A DNA stretch of 20,479 nucleotides from an uncultured Clostridia bacterium (GCA_934254725.1 CAKQLR010000034.1:1-20479); one strand, 5' to 3'. Shown: positions 15,002 through 20,479, counted from the stretch's first letter. Notes: generated by a model from the letters alone, not told the origin. Numbers and translations are program-made.

Positions 15002-15018
15002 ATTTCATTATATGAAAT
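15002..15018. repeat. Inverted repeat abutting the yunB start codon
   Basis: ATTTCAT, spacer TAT, ATGAAAT: a perfect 7-bp inverted repeat whose last base lies next to the yunB ATG. On the minus strand it includes CATATAAT (15007-15014), which resembles a SigE -10 element, but that would place the RNA start on the start codon. It could be an operator or an RNA hairpin. Confidence 0.4.
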
Positions 15019-15060
15019 TGCAATCGTTAATAGTATATACTACCTGTATAATAAGCAATC

Positions 15061-15441
15061 CTAATTTTGTTTCGATTTCGGTCTGAACGCAAGGGCGAAT
15101 ATATATCCGAACACGATAGCTGCGGTAATACCCGCCGCCGCGGCTTTAACCCCGCCTGTTATAGCACCGAACAGACTTTCTTTTGCACCCTTTATCGCGC
15201 CGTCCGCCAAAAGATATCCGAAGCCGGAAATAGGCACTGTTGCGCCTGCACCGGCAAAGTCAACGAGATAGCCGTATAAACCTACCGCTTGCAGAAATAC
15301 TCCCGCAAGAAGAAAGTAAACAAGAATTTTACCGGGCGTAACCTTAGTATAATTTATTATCAATTGAGCAATAGTGCATATACTTCCGCCGACGACAAAC
15401 GCCTTTACAAACATAAAAATAATTTCAAATTCCTTAGCCAT
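15061..15441 (-). CDS. spoVAE: Stage V sporulation protein AE (SpoVAEb type)
   Basis: An inner forespore-membrane protein of the SpoVA channel, which moves Ca-dipicolinate into the spore and out at germination. The protein has 126 residues from the ATG at 15441, chosen because AAGGAG sits 4 nt upstream. The frame is open to 15492, but that part lacks a ribosome binding site and overlaps the end of spoVAD. The start FVKAFVVGGSICTIAQLI, then TKVTPGKILVYFLLAG, and the hallmark FAGAGATVPISGFG (about 63-76) identify SpoVAE. It ends in a long hydrophobic helix (ITAAIVFGYIFALAF). It shares the 'AFVVGG.IC.I.Q' and 'PI.GF' patterns with SpoVAC upstream; the two are paralogues. It is the third gene of the spoVACDE operon. 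Confidence 0.94.
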   Translation of the reverse strand: MAKEFEIIFMFVKAFVVGGSICTIAQLIINYTKVTPGKILVYFLLAGVFLQAVGLYGYLVDFAGAGATVPISGFGYLLADGAIKGAKESLFGAITGGVKAAAAGITAAIVFGYIFALAFRPKSKQN

Positions 15442-15457
15442 AAAACTCCTTATAAAT

Positions 15458-16456
15458 TTAAACGTTTTCAACAGAAACCGCATGCGAAACACATGGAATG
15501 GTTTCCCCTTGCTGCGTTGTAATGGTAGACATAAGCGCTCCCGTAGCTACAAATAAAACTCTGTTAATTTCTTTCCTTTTCATCTTTCCGAGAATATAAG
15601 AATTAAACACTATGGCACTGCACCCTGCGCCGCTTCCGCCTTGATATTCTTCCTCGTCTATATTATATATAAGCTCGCCGCAGTCAACGTGATTCGAAGA
15701 AATGTCTATTCCCCTTCCTTCAAGTAAATGTTTAAGCAGTCTCGAGCCGAGCGCCCCCAAATCCCCCGTGACGATTAAATCGTAATAACTGTGTTTGCGT
15801 TTTGCTTCCTTTAAATGACATTCTATCGTGGAAGCCGCCGCCGGAGCCATTGCCGCACCGAGGTTGTTCGCGTCGCTTATCCCGTAATCGACAACCTTTC
15901 CGAATGTAGCGGAAGTCAATGCTTGACCCTCTTTCTGTTCGCTTGTGATAATTACCGAACCCGCTCCCGTAACAGTCCATTGCGATTGAGGAGGTCTTAT
16001 TGAGCCGAATTCGAGAGGATAACGATATTGCCTTTCTGCAGTGGAAAAATGACTGGACGTAGCTACCGCGACGTTTTTCATATACCCGCCGTCAACCATA
16101 GTGCCGCCGATAGCAAGTCCCTCCGACATAGTAGAACAAGCATTGTATATCCCTATATACGGGATATTGTAATCTCTCGCGGCAAAGCTTGCCGAAACTA
16201 TCTGGTTTAAAAGGTCACCAGAAACAATCGCGTCTATATCGCTTTTATTCAGCTCGGCTTTCTTTATGCTTTTTTCTATCGCGTAAGAAAGCATTTTACA
16301 TTCTGCCTTTTCAAACGTTTTCTCACCGAAGTAATCATCGGGGAGTATATAATCGAATTCCTTTCCGAGAGGACCGTGCCCTTCCTTGCCTCCGCCAACC
16401 GTATAAGCAGCTTTTATTATCGGTTTGTTATGGAAAAAAACAGTATGCTTTCCCAT
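15458..16456 (-). CDS. spoVAD: Stage V sporulation protein AD
   Basis: A 332-residue cytosolic-face subunit of the SpoVA channel with a thiolase-like fold; in Bacillus SpoVAD binds dipicolinic acid directly. Length is normal (about 338 in B. subtilis). Seen in the sequence: the start KHTVFFHNKPIIKAAYTVGGGKEGHGPLG, given here by its blocks (4-31); the thiolase-like NACSTMSEGLAIGG turn (105-118, Cys107); and the conserved TGDLGALGSRLL and DCGELIYN blocks. Near the C-terminus is GGSGAGCSA, followed by GALMSTITTQQGE. The start overlaps the spoVAC stop (TAATG), with GGGGGTG 6 nt upstream, so the two are translationally coupled. Confidence 0.97.
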   Translation of the reverse strand: MGKHTVFFHNKPIIKAAYTVGGGKEGHGPLGKEFDYILPDDYFGEKTFEKAECKMLSYAIEKSIKKAELNKSDIDAIVSGDLLNQIVSASFAARDYNIPYIGIYNACSTMSEGLAIGGTMVDGGYMKNVAVATSSHFSTAERQYRYPLEFGSIRPPQSQWTVTGAGSVIITSEQKEGQALTSATFGKVVDYGISDANNLGAAMAPAAASTIECHLKEAKRKHSYYDLIVTGDLGALGSRLLKHLLEGRGIDISSNHVDCGELIYNIDEEEYQGGSGAGCSAIVFNSYILGKMKRKEINRVLFVATGALMSTITTQQGETIPCVSHAVSVENV

Positions 16457-16917
16457 TACAGCACCCCCGCTATATAATAAATCAACCCCACGACTACAGA
16501 TGAAGCAATACCGAAAACAAGTATCGGACCCGCAATAACAAACATTTTTGCGGCAAGCCCGTAAACAAAGCCCTCCGATCGAAATTCCATTGCCGGAGCA
16601 ACAACGGAGTTTGCGAACCCCGTTATCGGCACTATAGAACCGCCGCCGGCATACTTTCCTATGCGGTCATATACGCCGAGTCCCGTCAACAACGCGCTCA
16701 GAAAAATCAGTATTATGGAAACAGCCCCTGCCAGTTCGTCTCCCTCCATACCGAAAAGAAATTCAAGCATATATCTGAAAAACTGACCGATCACGCAAAT
16801 CGCGCCACCCACAACGAAAGCATTGAATAAACTTCTTGTTTCCTTTGTTTTCGGGCTTACCTTAGATACATACTCTATATATGCAAAATTCGGATTATTC
16901 CTCGTTCTCTCTGCCAT
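16456..16917 (-). CDS. spoVAC: Stage V sporulation protein AC
   Basis: A 153-residue membrane subunit of the SpoVA dipicolinate channel; B. subtilis SpoVAC has been described as a mechanosensitive channel. The soluble N-terminus ends PKTKETRSLFNAFVVGGAICVIGQ. There are hydrophobic segments at about 31-47, 64-84 and 119-152, and a re-entrant-looking GGGSIVPITGFANSVV segment that marks the family. It is the first gene of spoVACDE. GGGGGA lies only 3 nt before the ATG, a tight ribosome binding site. A separate 38-codon ORF with a good ribosome binding site overlaps this start in another frame. A terminator after sigF and a candidate forespore promoter separate this operon from spoIIA. Confidence 0.97.
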   Translation of the reverse strand: MAERTRNNPNFAYIEYVSKVSPKTKETRSLFNAFVVGGAICVIGQFFRYMLEFLFGMEGDELAGAVSIILIFLSALLTGLGVYDRIGKYAGGGSIVPITGFANSVVAPAMEFRSEGFVYGLAAKMFVIAGPILVFGIASSVVVGLIYYIAGVL

Positions 16918-17011
16918 CGCTCCCCCGTTTTGTCTTATCCGTTCTGAAAACGCTTTCCCTGTCCTGGAAATTGCTTACGAAAGGATTATTGATATTTCTT
17001 TTAATTCTCAT
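16895..17011 (-). CDS. Candidate 38-residue ORF overlapping the spoVAC start
   Basis: ATG at 17011 with GGGAG 4 nt upstream; the stop is at 16895-16897, inside spoVAC in a different frame (23 nt overlap). The peptide begins MRIKRNINNPFVSNF and ends DGRENEE: polar, charged, with no membrane segment. It lies just downstream of the candidate forespore promoter, so it would be the first reading frame on the spoVA transcript and could couple translation into spoVAC, whose own ribosome binding site is closely spaced. I do not recognise it, and it may be chance. Confidence 0.35.
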   Translation of the reverse strand: MRIKRNINNPFVSNFQDRESVFRTDKTKRGSDGRENEE

Positions 17012-17063
17012 CTTTCTCCCTGTTCCAAACTGTTGTTAATCGAGTTTGCAACTTCTTGTATTG

Positions 17064-17092
17064 TATTATGTACAATTTACCGATTTCTAAAC
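17064..17092 (-). promoter_or_regulatory. Candidate forespore (SigG/SigF-type) promoter for spoVACDE
   Basis: On the minus strand, GTTTA (17088-17092; consensus GYATR, 4 of 5), a 17-nt spacer and CATAATA (17064-17070; fits CATNHTA). It sits directly after the sigF terminator and upstream of spoVAC, where a SigG promoter is expected from Bacillus biology. Confidence 0.45.
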
Positions 17093-17094
17093 GT

Positions 17095-17124
17095 AAAAAA
17101 AATCGGCGTTTTCAGCCGATTTTT
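17095..17124. terminator. Terminator after sigF (symmetrical)
   Basis: AATCGGC (17101-17107), a 7-nt loop, then GCCGATT (17115-17121), flanked by A-runs and T-runs on both sides. On the minus strand the stem is followed by eight Ts, about 12 nt after the sigF stop. It ends the spoIIA operon before spoVAC. Confidence 0.88.
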
Positions 17125-17133
17125 TAATGAATG

Positions 17134-17853
17134 TTATAAACTTTCCCGCATCTTTTCGATTATTTTACTTTCCAGCCTGGATACCTGCACCTGAGAAACA
17201 CCGAGTTCCCCCGCTATTTCGCTTTGCGTTTTATCTCTGAAATATCGCAATATTATTACTTTCTTCTCTCTTTCGGGAAGCTTTTCTATAAAACTTCTCA
17301 GCATAATTTTATCAATCAAATCTTCCTGCTCGAACGGAACGGAGATTTTATCCATAAGTTCTGTTTTATTGTCCTCGTCTTCGCCGTCGACGGAATTGAG
17401 AGAAACCGGATACCGAGCGGAATCTATTGCAAAAACGACATCCGAAGCTTCTACGTTAAAGTGCTTTGCAATAACTTCGACCCTCGGTTCTTCGCCATTC
17501 TTCGCGCGATACTCCCCTATATATCTGTTAATTTTATTTGCAAGCACCTTCACCGCTCGCGAAACCTTGATGGCTCCGTCGTCGCGCATAAAGCGTTTTA
17601 TTTCGCCGATAATCAAAGGAACGGCGTACGTTGAAAACATCACCCCGTATTTCTCGTCGAAGTTTTTTACAGCCTTTAAAAACCCCATACAGCCGAGTTG
17701 ATATAAATCATCGTATTCTACGCCTTTATTCAAAAAACGTTTTACGATGCTTTTAATTAAATTGACGTTTGAGTTTAAAAGAGTTTCTTTTGCCTTTTCG
17801 CTTCCCTCGTTTGCCTGCTTTAGTAGTTCGACGGTCTGTTCACGGCTAAGCAT
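17134..17853 (-). CDS. sigF: RNA polymerase sporulation sigma factor SigF
   Basis: The first forespore-specific sigma factor. The protein has 239 residues from the ATG at 17853, chosen because a run of six Gs ends 3 nt before it. A GTG at 17874 would add seven residues but has no such site. Core-binding region 2 is visible (YDDLYQLGCMGFLKAVKNFD, about 50-69, then MFSTYAVPLIIGEIKRFMRDDG). A region 3 follows (HFNVEASDVVFAID), and the region 4 helix-turn-helix is near the C-terminus (KTQSEIAGELGVSQVQVSRLE). The start overlaps the end of spoIIAB by 8 nt (ATGCTTAG), so the sigma factor and its inhibitor are made in step. The SYCPV-type motifs of SigG are absent, and the position after spoIIAB fixes the identity. 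Confidence 0.97.
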   Translation of the reverse strand: MLSREQTVELLKQANEGSEKAKETLLNSNVNLIKSIVKRFLNKGVEYDDLYQLGCMGFLKAVKNFDEKYGVMFSTYAVPLIIGEIKRFMRDDGAIKVSRAVKVLANKINRYIGEYRAKNGEEPRVEVIAKHFNVEASDVVFAIDSARYPVSLNSVDGEDEDNKTELMDKISVPFEQEDLIDKIMLRSFIEKLPEREKKVIILRYFRDKTQSEIAGELGVSQVQVSRLESKIIEKMRESL

Positions 17854-18379
17854 TTTCCCCCCGAGCGGACTCACAAACGCATTCCTTGCTACCTTCTTCG
17901 CTTACGTTTTCGCAAAATGCGTTATCGCGGTCGATAATTTCTTCCCGATAGGACGAAAACTTTTTAGTCATTTCTACCACGGTTCCCTCGCCGAGCTTGC
18001 TTACCACGCTTACATCATCCATAAACGCTTTCATTACGGTAAACCCCATACCGGAACGTTCTTCGTCCGGTCTTGTGGTAAAAAACGGCTCAACGGCTTT
18101 AGATACGTCCTCTATACCGTTGCCTTCATCCGAAACGGTTATATGTATCTGACCGTTTTTCGTCTCTGCAGAAAGCGAAACAATCCCCATCCTTCCGGGA
18201 TAAGCGTGCACGATGCAGTTCGTAACTGCTTCAGAAACGGCTGTTTTTACGTCGCTTAACTCGGACACCGTGGGATTGAGCGGAAGGCAAAAAGCCTGAA
18301 TACAACTGCGGGCAAATTGCTCGTTTTCCGATATGCTTATAAATTTTAAACTCATTTTATTTACTTTTTCTCGCATCAT
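17846..18379 (-). CDS. spoIIAB: Anti-sigma F factor SpoIIAB (serine kinase), C-terminally extended
   Basis: SpoIIAB binds and blocks SigF and phosphorylates SpoIIAA. The GHKL kinase motifs are all present: N-box EAVTNCIVHAYP with Glu50 and Asn54, G1 DEGNG (84-88), the lid EPFFTTRPDEERSG, and G2 SGMGFTVM. The protein has 177 residues against about 146 in B. subtilis. The extra length is almost all a C-terminal tail (about 148-177) that is acidic and polar, with Cys156, Cys167 and Cys169. The gene end overlaps the sigF start by 8 nt. The start is one of two adjacent ATGs (18379 or 18376), preceded by AAAGGAAG. There are 19 nt between the spoIIAA stop and this start. Confidence 0.96.
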   Translation of the reverse strand: MMREKVNKMSLKFISISENEQFARSCIQAFCLPLNPTVSELSDVKTAVSEAVTNCIVHAYPGRMGIVSLSAETKNGQIHITVSDEGNGIEDVSKAVEPFFTTRPDEERSGMGFTVMKAFMDDVSVVSKLGEGTVVEMTKKFSSYREEIIDRDNAFCENVSEEGSKECVCESARGENA

Positions 18380-18398
18380 TTATCTTCCTTTATTAAAC

Positions 18399-18707
18399 TC
18401 ATATTCTCGGCATAACATCGTATATACCGCTGAGAAGCATAACTTTTTCCACCGAACATTTCGGAGCTTCGATGTAACATTTTACACCGTAGTTTCTAAG
18501 CTTCTTGTACCGCCCGAGCAAAAAGCCCAGCCCCGTACTGTCCATAAAGCTGACGTTAGACATATTAAAGACAACGGCGTCCGCGGAAATGTTCATGTCG
18601 ATAAGGTCGTCTATAAGCCCGCGTATCGCGCCCGAAGTATGTTCGTCAAGCTCACCATAGAGATATATGTATAATTTATCTCTCACGTTTTTAAATTTAA
18701 TTTCCAT
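18399..18707 (-). CDS. spoIIAA: Anti-anti-sigma F factor SpoIIAA
   Basis: A 102-residue STAS-domain protein that releases SigF from SpoIIAB when unphosphorylated. The phosphorylated serine is in FMDSTGLGFLLGRY (Ser57; Ser58 in B. subtilis). The start MEIKFKNVRDKLYIYLYGELD is typical of the family and length matches. The frame is open 79 codons upstream to a TTG at 18944, but that part would add a spurious hydrophobic stretch and has no ribosome binding site, so I reject it. The nearest good ribosome binding site (AAGGAG) is about 16 nt upstream of the chosen ATG, unusually far. No convincing SigH box, expected from Bacillus biology, was found. A weak sigma-A-like pair (TTGTAT 18881-18886, GATAAT 18859-18864) lies upstream. 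First gene of spoIIAA-spoIIAB-sigF. Confidence 0.95.
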   Translation of the reverse strand: MEIKFKNVRDKLYIYLYGELDEHTSGAIRGLIDDLIDMNISADAVVFNMSNVSFMDSTGLGFLLGRYKKLRNYGVKCYIEAPKCSVEKVMLLSGIYDVMPRI

Positions 18708-19080
18708 ATTTTTCGGTTTAGCTCTCCTTTTTTGTGATACCGTAAAGAATTCAACACCGATATTCAGTAAAATTCCGGATAACAAATAATTTTCAGTAAT
18801 AAAAAATTTGTCTGTCCGCTCTTTAGTACTTACGATTTTATCTTTTTTGCTTTGTAAAATTATCAAAGATATAGTCGAAAATACAAAAAAACCGACGAAA
18901 ACCCATAAAAAACAAGGCAGACAGGCACCGTTAAAAGCCCGCAAGAAAACTTTTTTTATTTTTTTAGAAAAAATTTGAAAAAAGTAATAAAAAACAGTTG
19001 CATTTCTTTTTGAAATTTGTTATATTATATGAGCGTTGTGATTGCGAAAACCGCTTAACGCTTTCGCTTTACGAAAGCAT
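18708..19080. other. Divergent intergenic region between spoIIA and the tRNA operon
   Basis: An AT-rich stretch holding the presumed spoIIA promoter on the minus strand and the tRNA promoter on the plus strand (18998-19026). A perfect 7-bp hairpin, GCTTTCG-CTTTA-CGAAAGC (19060-19078), lies just before tRNA-Pro and may be a processing signal. No gene is supported here; a run of open minus-strand frame continuous with spoIIAA looks like chance. Confidence 0.6.
18998..19026 (+). promoter_or_regulatory. Sigma-A promoter of the tRNA operon
   Basis: TTGCAT (18998-19003), a 17-nt spacer and TATATT (19021-19026). The predicted start near 19033 is about 48 nt before the first tRNA. Confidence 0.65.
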
Positions 19081-19157
19081 CGGGGTGTAGCGCAGTTTGG
19101 TAGCGCACGTGGTTTGGGACCATGGGGCCGGGAGTTCGAGTCTCTTCACCCCGACCA
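19081..19157 (+). tRNA. tRNA-Pro (TGG)
   Basis: 77 nt including an encoded CCA. Acceptor CGGGGTG pairs with CACCCCG; the anticodon loop TTTGGGA carries TGG at 19115-19117; the T-arm has GTTCGAG. One G-T wobble in the anticodon stem. Confidence 0.96.
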
Positions 19158-19174
19158 GAAATGCTTATCATTTC

Positions 19175-19251
19175 GGGCCTTTAGCTCAGTTGGTCAGAGC
19201 GGTCGGCTCATAACCGATTGGTCCGCGGTTCGAGTCCGTGAAGGCCCACCA
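19175..19251 (+). tRNA. tRNA with CAT anticodon (Ile2 or elongator Met)
   Basis: 77 nt with encoded CCA. The anticodon CAT is at 19209-19211. The anticodon stem lacks the three G-C pairs of initiator tRNA, so it is not fMet. The acceptor GGGCCTT/AAGGCCC with discriminator A and the TTTAGCTCAGTTGG D-arm look more like Gram-positive Ile2 (lysidine-modified CAU, made by TilS) than elongator Met, but I cannot settle this without comparison. Confidence 0.93.
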
Positions 19252-19275
19252 ATAAAATTTAAAAATGTCTGTTTT

Positions 19276-19352
19276 GGCCTGGTAGTTCAGCTGGTTAGAA
19301 CGCTAGCCTGTCACGCTAGAGGTCGAGGGTTCGAGCCCCTTCCAGGTCGCCA
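19276..19352 (+). tRNA. tRNA-Asp (GTC)
   Basis: 77 nt with encoded CCA. Acceptor GGCCTGG pairs with CCAGGTC (one G-T pair), discriminator G. Anticodon GTC at 19310-19312 in a CTAGC/GCTAG stem. Confidence 0.96.
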
Positions 19353-19376
19353 AATAATCCCCCATGGGGATTAGAT

Positions 19377-19452
19377 GCCTCGGTAGCTCAGTAGGTAGAG
19401 CAGGGGACTGAAAATCCCCGTGTCGGTGGTTCGATTCCGCCCCGAGGCACCA
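19377..19452 (+). tRNA. tRNA-Phe (GAA)
   Basis: 76 nt with encoded CCA. Acceptor GCCTCGG pairs with CCGAGGC, discriminator A, so the end is ACCA. Anticodon GAA at 19410-19412. This is a plausible effector of the pheS T-box in the same window (UUC specifier, UGGU acceptor-binding sequence). Confidence 0.97.
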
Positions 19453-19493
19453 TTTTTAGATTTTAAATCAACCCCCTTCTTTTTTAGCAAAAT

Positions 19494-19569
19494 GCTAGCG
19501 TAGCTCAATCGGCAGAGCAGCTGATTTGTAATCAGCAGGTTGAGGGTTCGATTCCATTCGCTAGCTCCA
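19494..19569 (+). tRNA. tRNA-Thr (TGT)
   Basis: 76 nt with encoded CCA. Acceptor GCTAGCG pairs with CGCTAGC, discriminator T. Anticodon TGT at 19527-19529 in a GCTGA/TCAGC stem. Confidence 0.96.
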
Positions 19570-19572
19570 TAT

Positions 19573-19657
19573 GGAGAGGTTCCCGAGCGGCCAAAGGGAA
19601 CAGACTGTAAATCTGTCGTCACTGACTTCGATGGTTCGAATCCATCTCTCTCCACCA
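19573..19657 (+). tRNA. tRNA-Tyr (GTA)
   Basis: 85 nt with encoded CCA and a long variable arm (class II). Acceptor GGAGAGG pairs with TCTCTCC. Anticodon GTA at 19607-19609. Only 3 nt separate it from tRNA-Thr. Confidence 0.96.
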
Positions 19658-19659
19658 AC

Positions 19660-19693
19660 AAAAACAGCACTTTATCGGTGCTGTTTTTGTTTA
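19660..19693 (+). terminator. Terminator of the tRNA operon
   Basis: AAAAACAGCAC, loop TTTATCG, GTGCTGTTTTTGTTT, immediately after the tRNA-Tyr CCA. The stem extends into the A/T run. It may also act on the minus strand for the protein gene that ends at 19802, although that gene is 100 nt away. Confidence 0.9.
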
Positions 19694-19801
19694 TATTTTA
19701 AGTTTGATAACGCTTTTCCCACGCCGTGTGTTTTTCTTTACTCCCCTCTATTACCCCGAAAACGGCATTCTCAGACCTCTAGACCGAAAAATTTCCGTGC
19801 A

Positions 19802-20302
19802 TTATCCGAAAAAATCTTTTATTTTATCAAAAAACTTCTTTAAACCGGATTTCTTTTCTTCTTTTTCCGATACATATCCGACAAATAGCTTGCCGTCGTT
19901 GTTTCTATAGTGCGAAGTTTGCTCGTCCGTATATTTTTGCTCTAAACTGTTTTTCTGTACGCAATTACCGATACGGGGCTGAATATCGGTATAATAAACG
20001 GTCAGAGGGTCGCGCATCTTCATCATTTCGTCGTAAAAATACAGAACGAGCTTATAATCGTTTTCGGTGCAAACGTCGGAAGTCAGCGTACCCACATCAT
20101 GAGAAAGCCTGTTCCTTACATGGCGAACATGCTTTAACATTTTATAATATTTCACCCAGTTCGGAATATTAGCCTCCCCCGCCTTCATAACATACTCCAT
20201 TTGCCGTATATACTCGGATACACCGTCGTTGCTCTGAAAGCAATCCTTACATAGTTTATCAAGTCGCTTATAGGCTTCCTGAAATTCAAGACACAAATTC
20301 AT
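19802..20302 (-). CDS. HEPN-like protein of unknown function
   Basis: A 166-residue soluble protein, mostly helical in appearance. It starts MNLCLEFQEAYKRLDKLCKD. The segment LKHVRHVRNRLSHDVG (57-71) holds an RNxxxH motif (Arg63, Asn64, His68), which fits the RX4-6H signature of HEPN-type ribonucleases and nucleotide-binding folds. After an acidic middle region, the C-terminus (KKSGLKKFFDKIKDFFG) looks like an amphipathic basic helix. I recall similar short proteins of unknown function in Clostridia but cannot name a family with confidence. It lies alone between a tRNA operon and a tRNA-Gly gene, and no toxin-antitoxin partner is visible. GGCGGTAG lies just before the ATG, a moderate ribosome binding site. 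The only promoter I see is weak (TATATA near 20331-20336). Whether it cleaves RNA is unknown. Confidence 0.75.
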   Translation of the reverse strand: MNLCLEFQEAYKRLDKLCKDCFQSNDGVSEYIRQMEYVMKAGEANIPNWVKYYKMLKHVRHVRNRLSHDVGTLTSDVCTENDYKLVLYFYDEMMKMRDPLTVYYTDIQPRIGNCVQKNSLEQKYTDEQTSHYRNNDGKLFVGYVSEKEEKKSGLKKFFDKIKDFFG

Positions 20303-20343
20303 TTTCTACCGCCGCTAAAAAAAATGCCGTATATAGCAAAAAT

Positions 20344-20371
20344 CCTTGAAAGAACCAAACTTCTTTCAAGG
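20344..20371. terminator. Terminator downstream of tRNA-Gly (strong hairpin)
   Basis: A perfect 11-bp stem, CCTTGAAAGAA with TTCTTTCAAGG, around a 6-nt loop. On the minus strand it is followed by ATTTTTG; on the plus strand by GTCTTTTAA. It ends the tRNA-Gly transcript and separates it from the HEPN-like gene. Confidence 0.75.
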
Positions 20372-20385
20372 GTCTTTTAATATTC

Positions 20386-20401
20386 GCAAACAAAAGTTTG
20401 C
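20386..20401. repeat. Short hairpin next to the tRNA-Gly 3' end
   Basis: GCAAAC, AAAA, GTTTGC: a 6-bp perfect inverted repeat 2 nt beyond the tRNA CCA (minus strand). It may be a 3' processing stop for the tRNA precursor. Confidence 0.4.
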
Positions 20402-20403
20402 AC

Positions 20404-20478
20404 TGGAGCGGGAAACGAGATTCGAACTCGCGACATTTGCCTTGGCAAGGCAACGCTCTACCACTGAGCCATTCCCGC
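20404..20478 (-). tRNA. tRNA-Gly (GCC)
   Basis: 75 nt with encoded CCA (TCCA end at 20404). Acceptor GCGGGAA pairs with TTCCCGC. Anticodon GCC at 20444-20446 (minus strand). Complete, ending one base before the window edge; its promoter is outside. Confidence 0.96.
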
Positions 20479-20479
20479 A

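Noticed and set aside
15442..15492. Longer SpoVAE start (MFRMRFLLKTF...)
   Set aside because: It overlaps the spoVAD end, lacks a ribosome binding site, and adds residues not seen in SpoVAE; AAGGAG supports the start at 15441.
18708..18944. A 79-codon in-frame extension of spoIIAA starting at TTG, with a hydrophobic stretch
   Set aside because: It has a TTG start with no ribosome binding site, an AT-rich region likely to give hydrophobic codons by chance, and SpoIIAA has its normal length and N-terminus from 18707.
18708..18960. SigH promoter for spoIIA (CGGAATT ... GTTGAATTC on the minus strand)
   Set aside because: The two half-sites resemble SigH boxes but are about 4 nt too far apart compared with well-known SigH promoters such as spoVG; no other pair fits.
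19042..19374. A 110-codon plus-strand ORF across the first three tRNAs, and a 99-codon minus ORF across the last three
   Set aside because: Fully explained by tRNA genes; spurious proteins of this type are a known artefact of tRNA clusters.
1..20479. Mobile elements, prophage, CRISPR arrays or defence islands
   Set aside because: No transposase, integrase or phage genes, no spaced direct repeats, and no shift in coding style; gene order is typical of a core chromosome.

Overview
This window looks like an ordinary chromosomal stretch of a low-to-moderate-GC, endospore-forming member of the Bacillota, most likely class Clostridia. The evidence is a complete early-forespore block (spoIIAA, spoIIAB, sigF), followed by spoVAC, spoVAD, spoVAE and yunB. 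There is also a Phe T-box in front of pheS-pheT, a MutS2 with an Smr domain, and a ThiI without a rhodanese domain. I cannot assign a genus. Almost every protein gene is on the minus strand; the exceptions are one small membrane protein and a cluster of six tRNAs.

Layout. 1-782 (minus) is the N-terminal part of an ABC-F ATPase cut by the window edge. It is driven by a promoter divergent from that of a small plus-strand PH-like membrane protein (1051-1503). A bidirectional terminator near 1520-1558 separates that gene from a minus-strand transcript. The transcript starts at a near-consensus promoter at 5800-5828 and carries a DUF6106-like membrane protein, a cysteine desulfurase, thiI, a 44-residue small protein and a GNAT-family protein. 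Desulfurase plus ThiI is the known sulfur relay for 4-thiouridine in tRNA.

Upstream of this lie mutS2, a U32-family protein, pheT and pheS (5868-14011). They are preceded by a strong sigma-A promoter and a T-box leader with a UUC specifier and a UGGU acceptor-binding sequence. The matching tRNA-Phe(GAA), ending ACCA, is encoded in the same window at 19377-19452. Next, still on the minus strand, come yunB, spoVAE, spoVAD, spoVAC, sigF, spoIIAB and spoIIAA (14372-18707). A clear terminator and a candidate forespore-type promoter separate sigF from spoVAC. This fits a cascade in which SpoIIAA and SpoIIAB control SigF, and later forespore transcription makes the SpoVA dipicolinate channel.

19081-19657 (plus) is a tRNA operon: Pro-TGG, a CAT tRNA that may be Ile2, Asp-GTC, Phe-GAA, Thr-TGT and Tyr-GTA, with its own promoter and terminator. 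A minus-strand protein with a HEPN-like RNxxxH motif (19802-20302) and a minus-strand tRNA-Gly(GCC) close the window.

I found no mobile element, CRISPR array, prophage or obvious horizontally acquired island, and nothing that is clearly a new system. The best candidates for a second look are the HEPN-like protein between tRNA genes, the uncharted small ORFs (44, 38 and 24 codons), the leader of the ABC-F gene, and the C-terminal extension of SpoIIAB. All functional calls come from reading motifs by eye; no database search was run.
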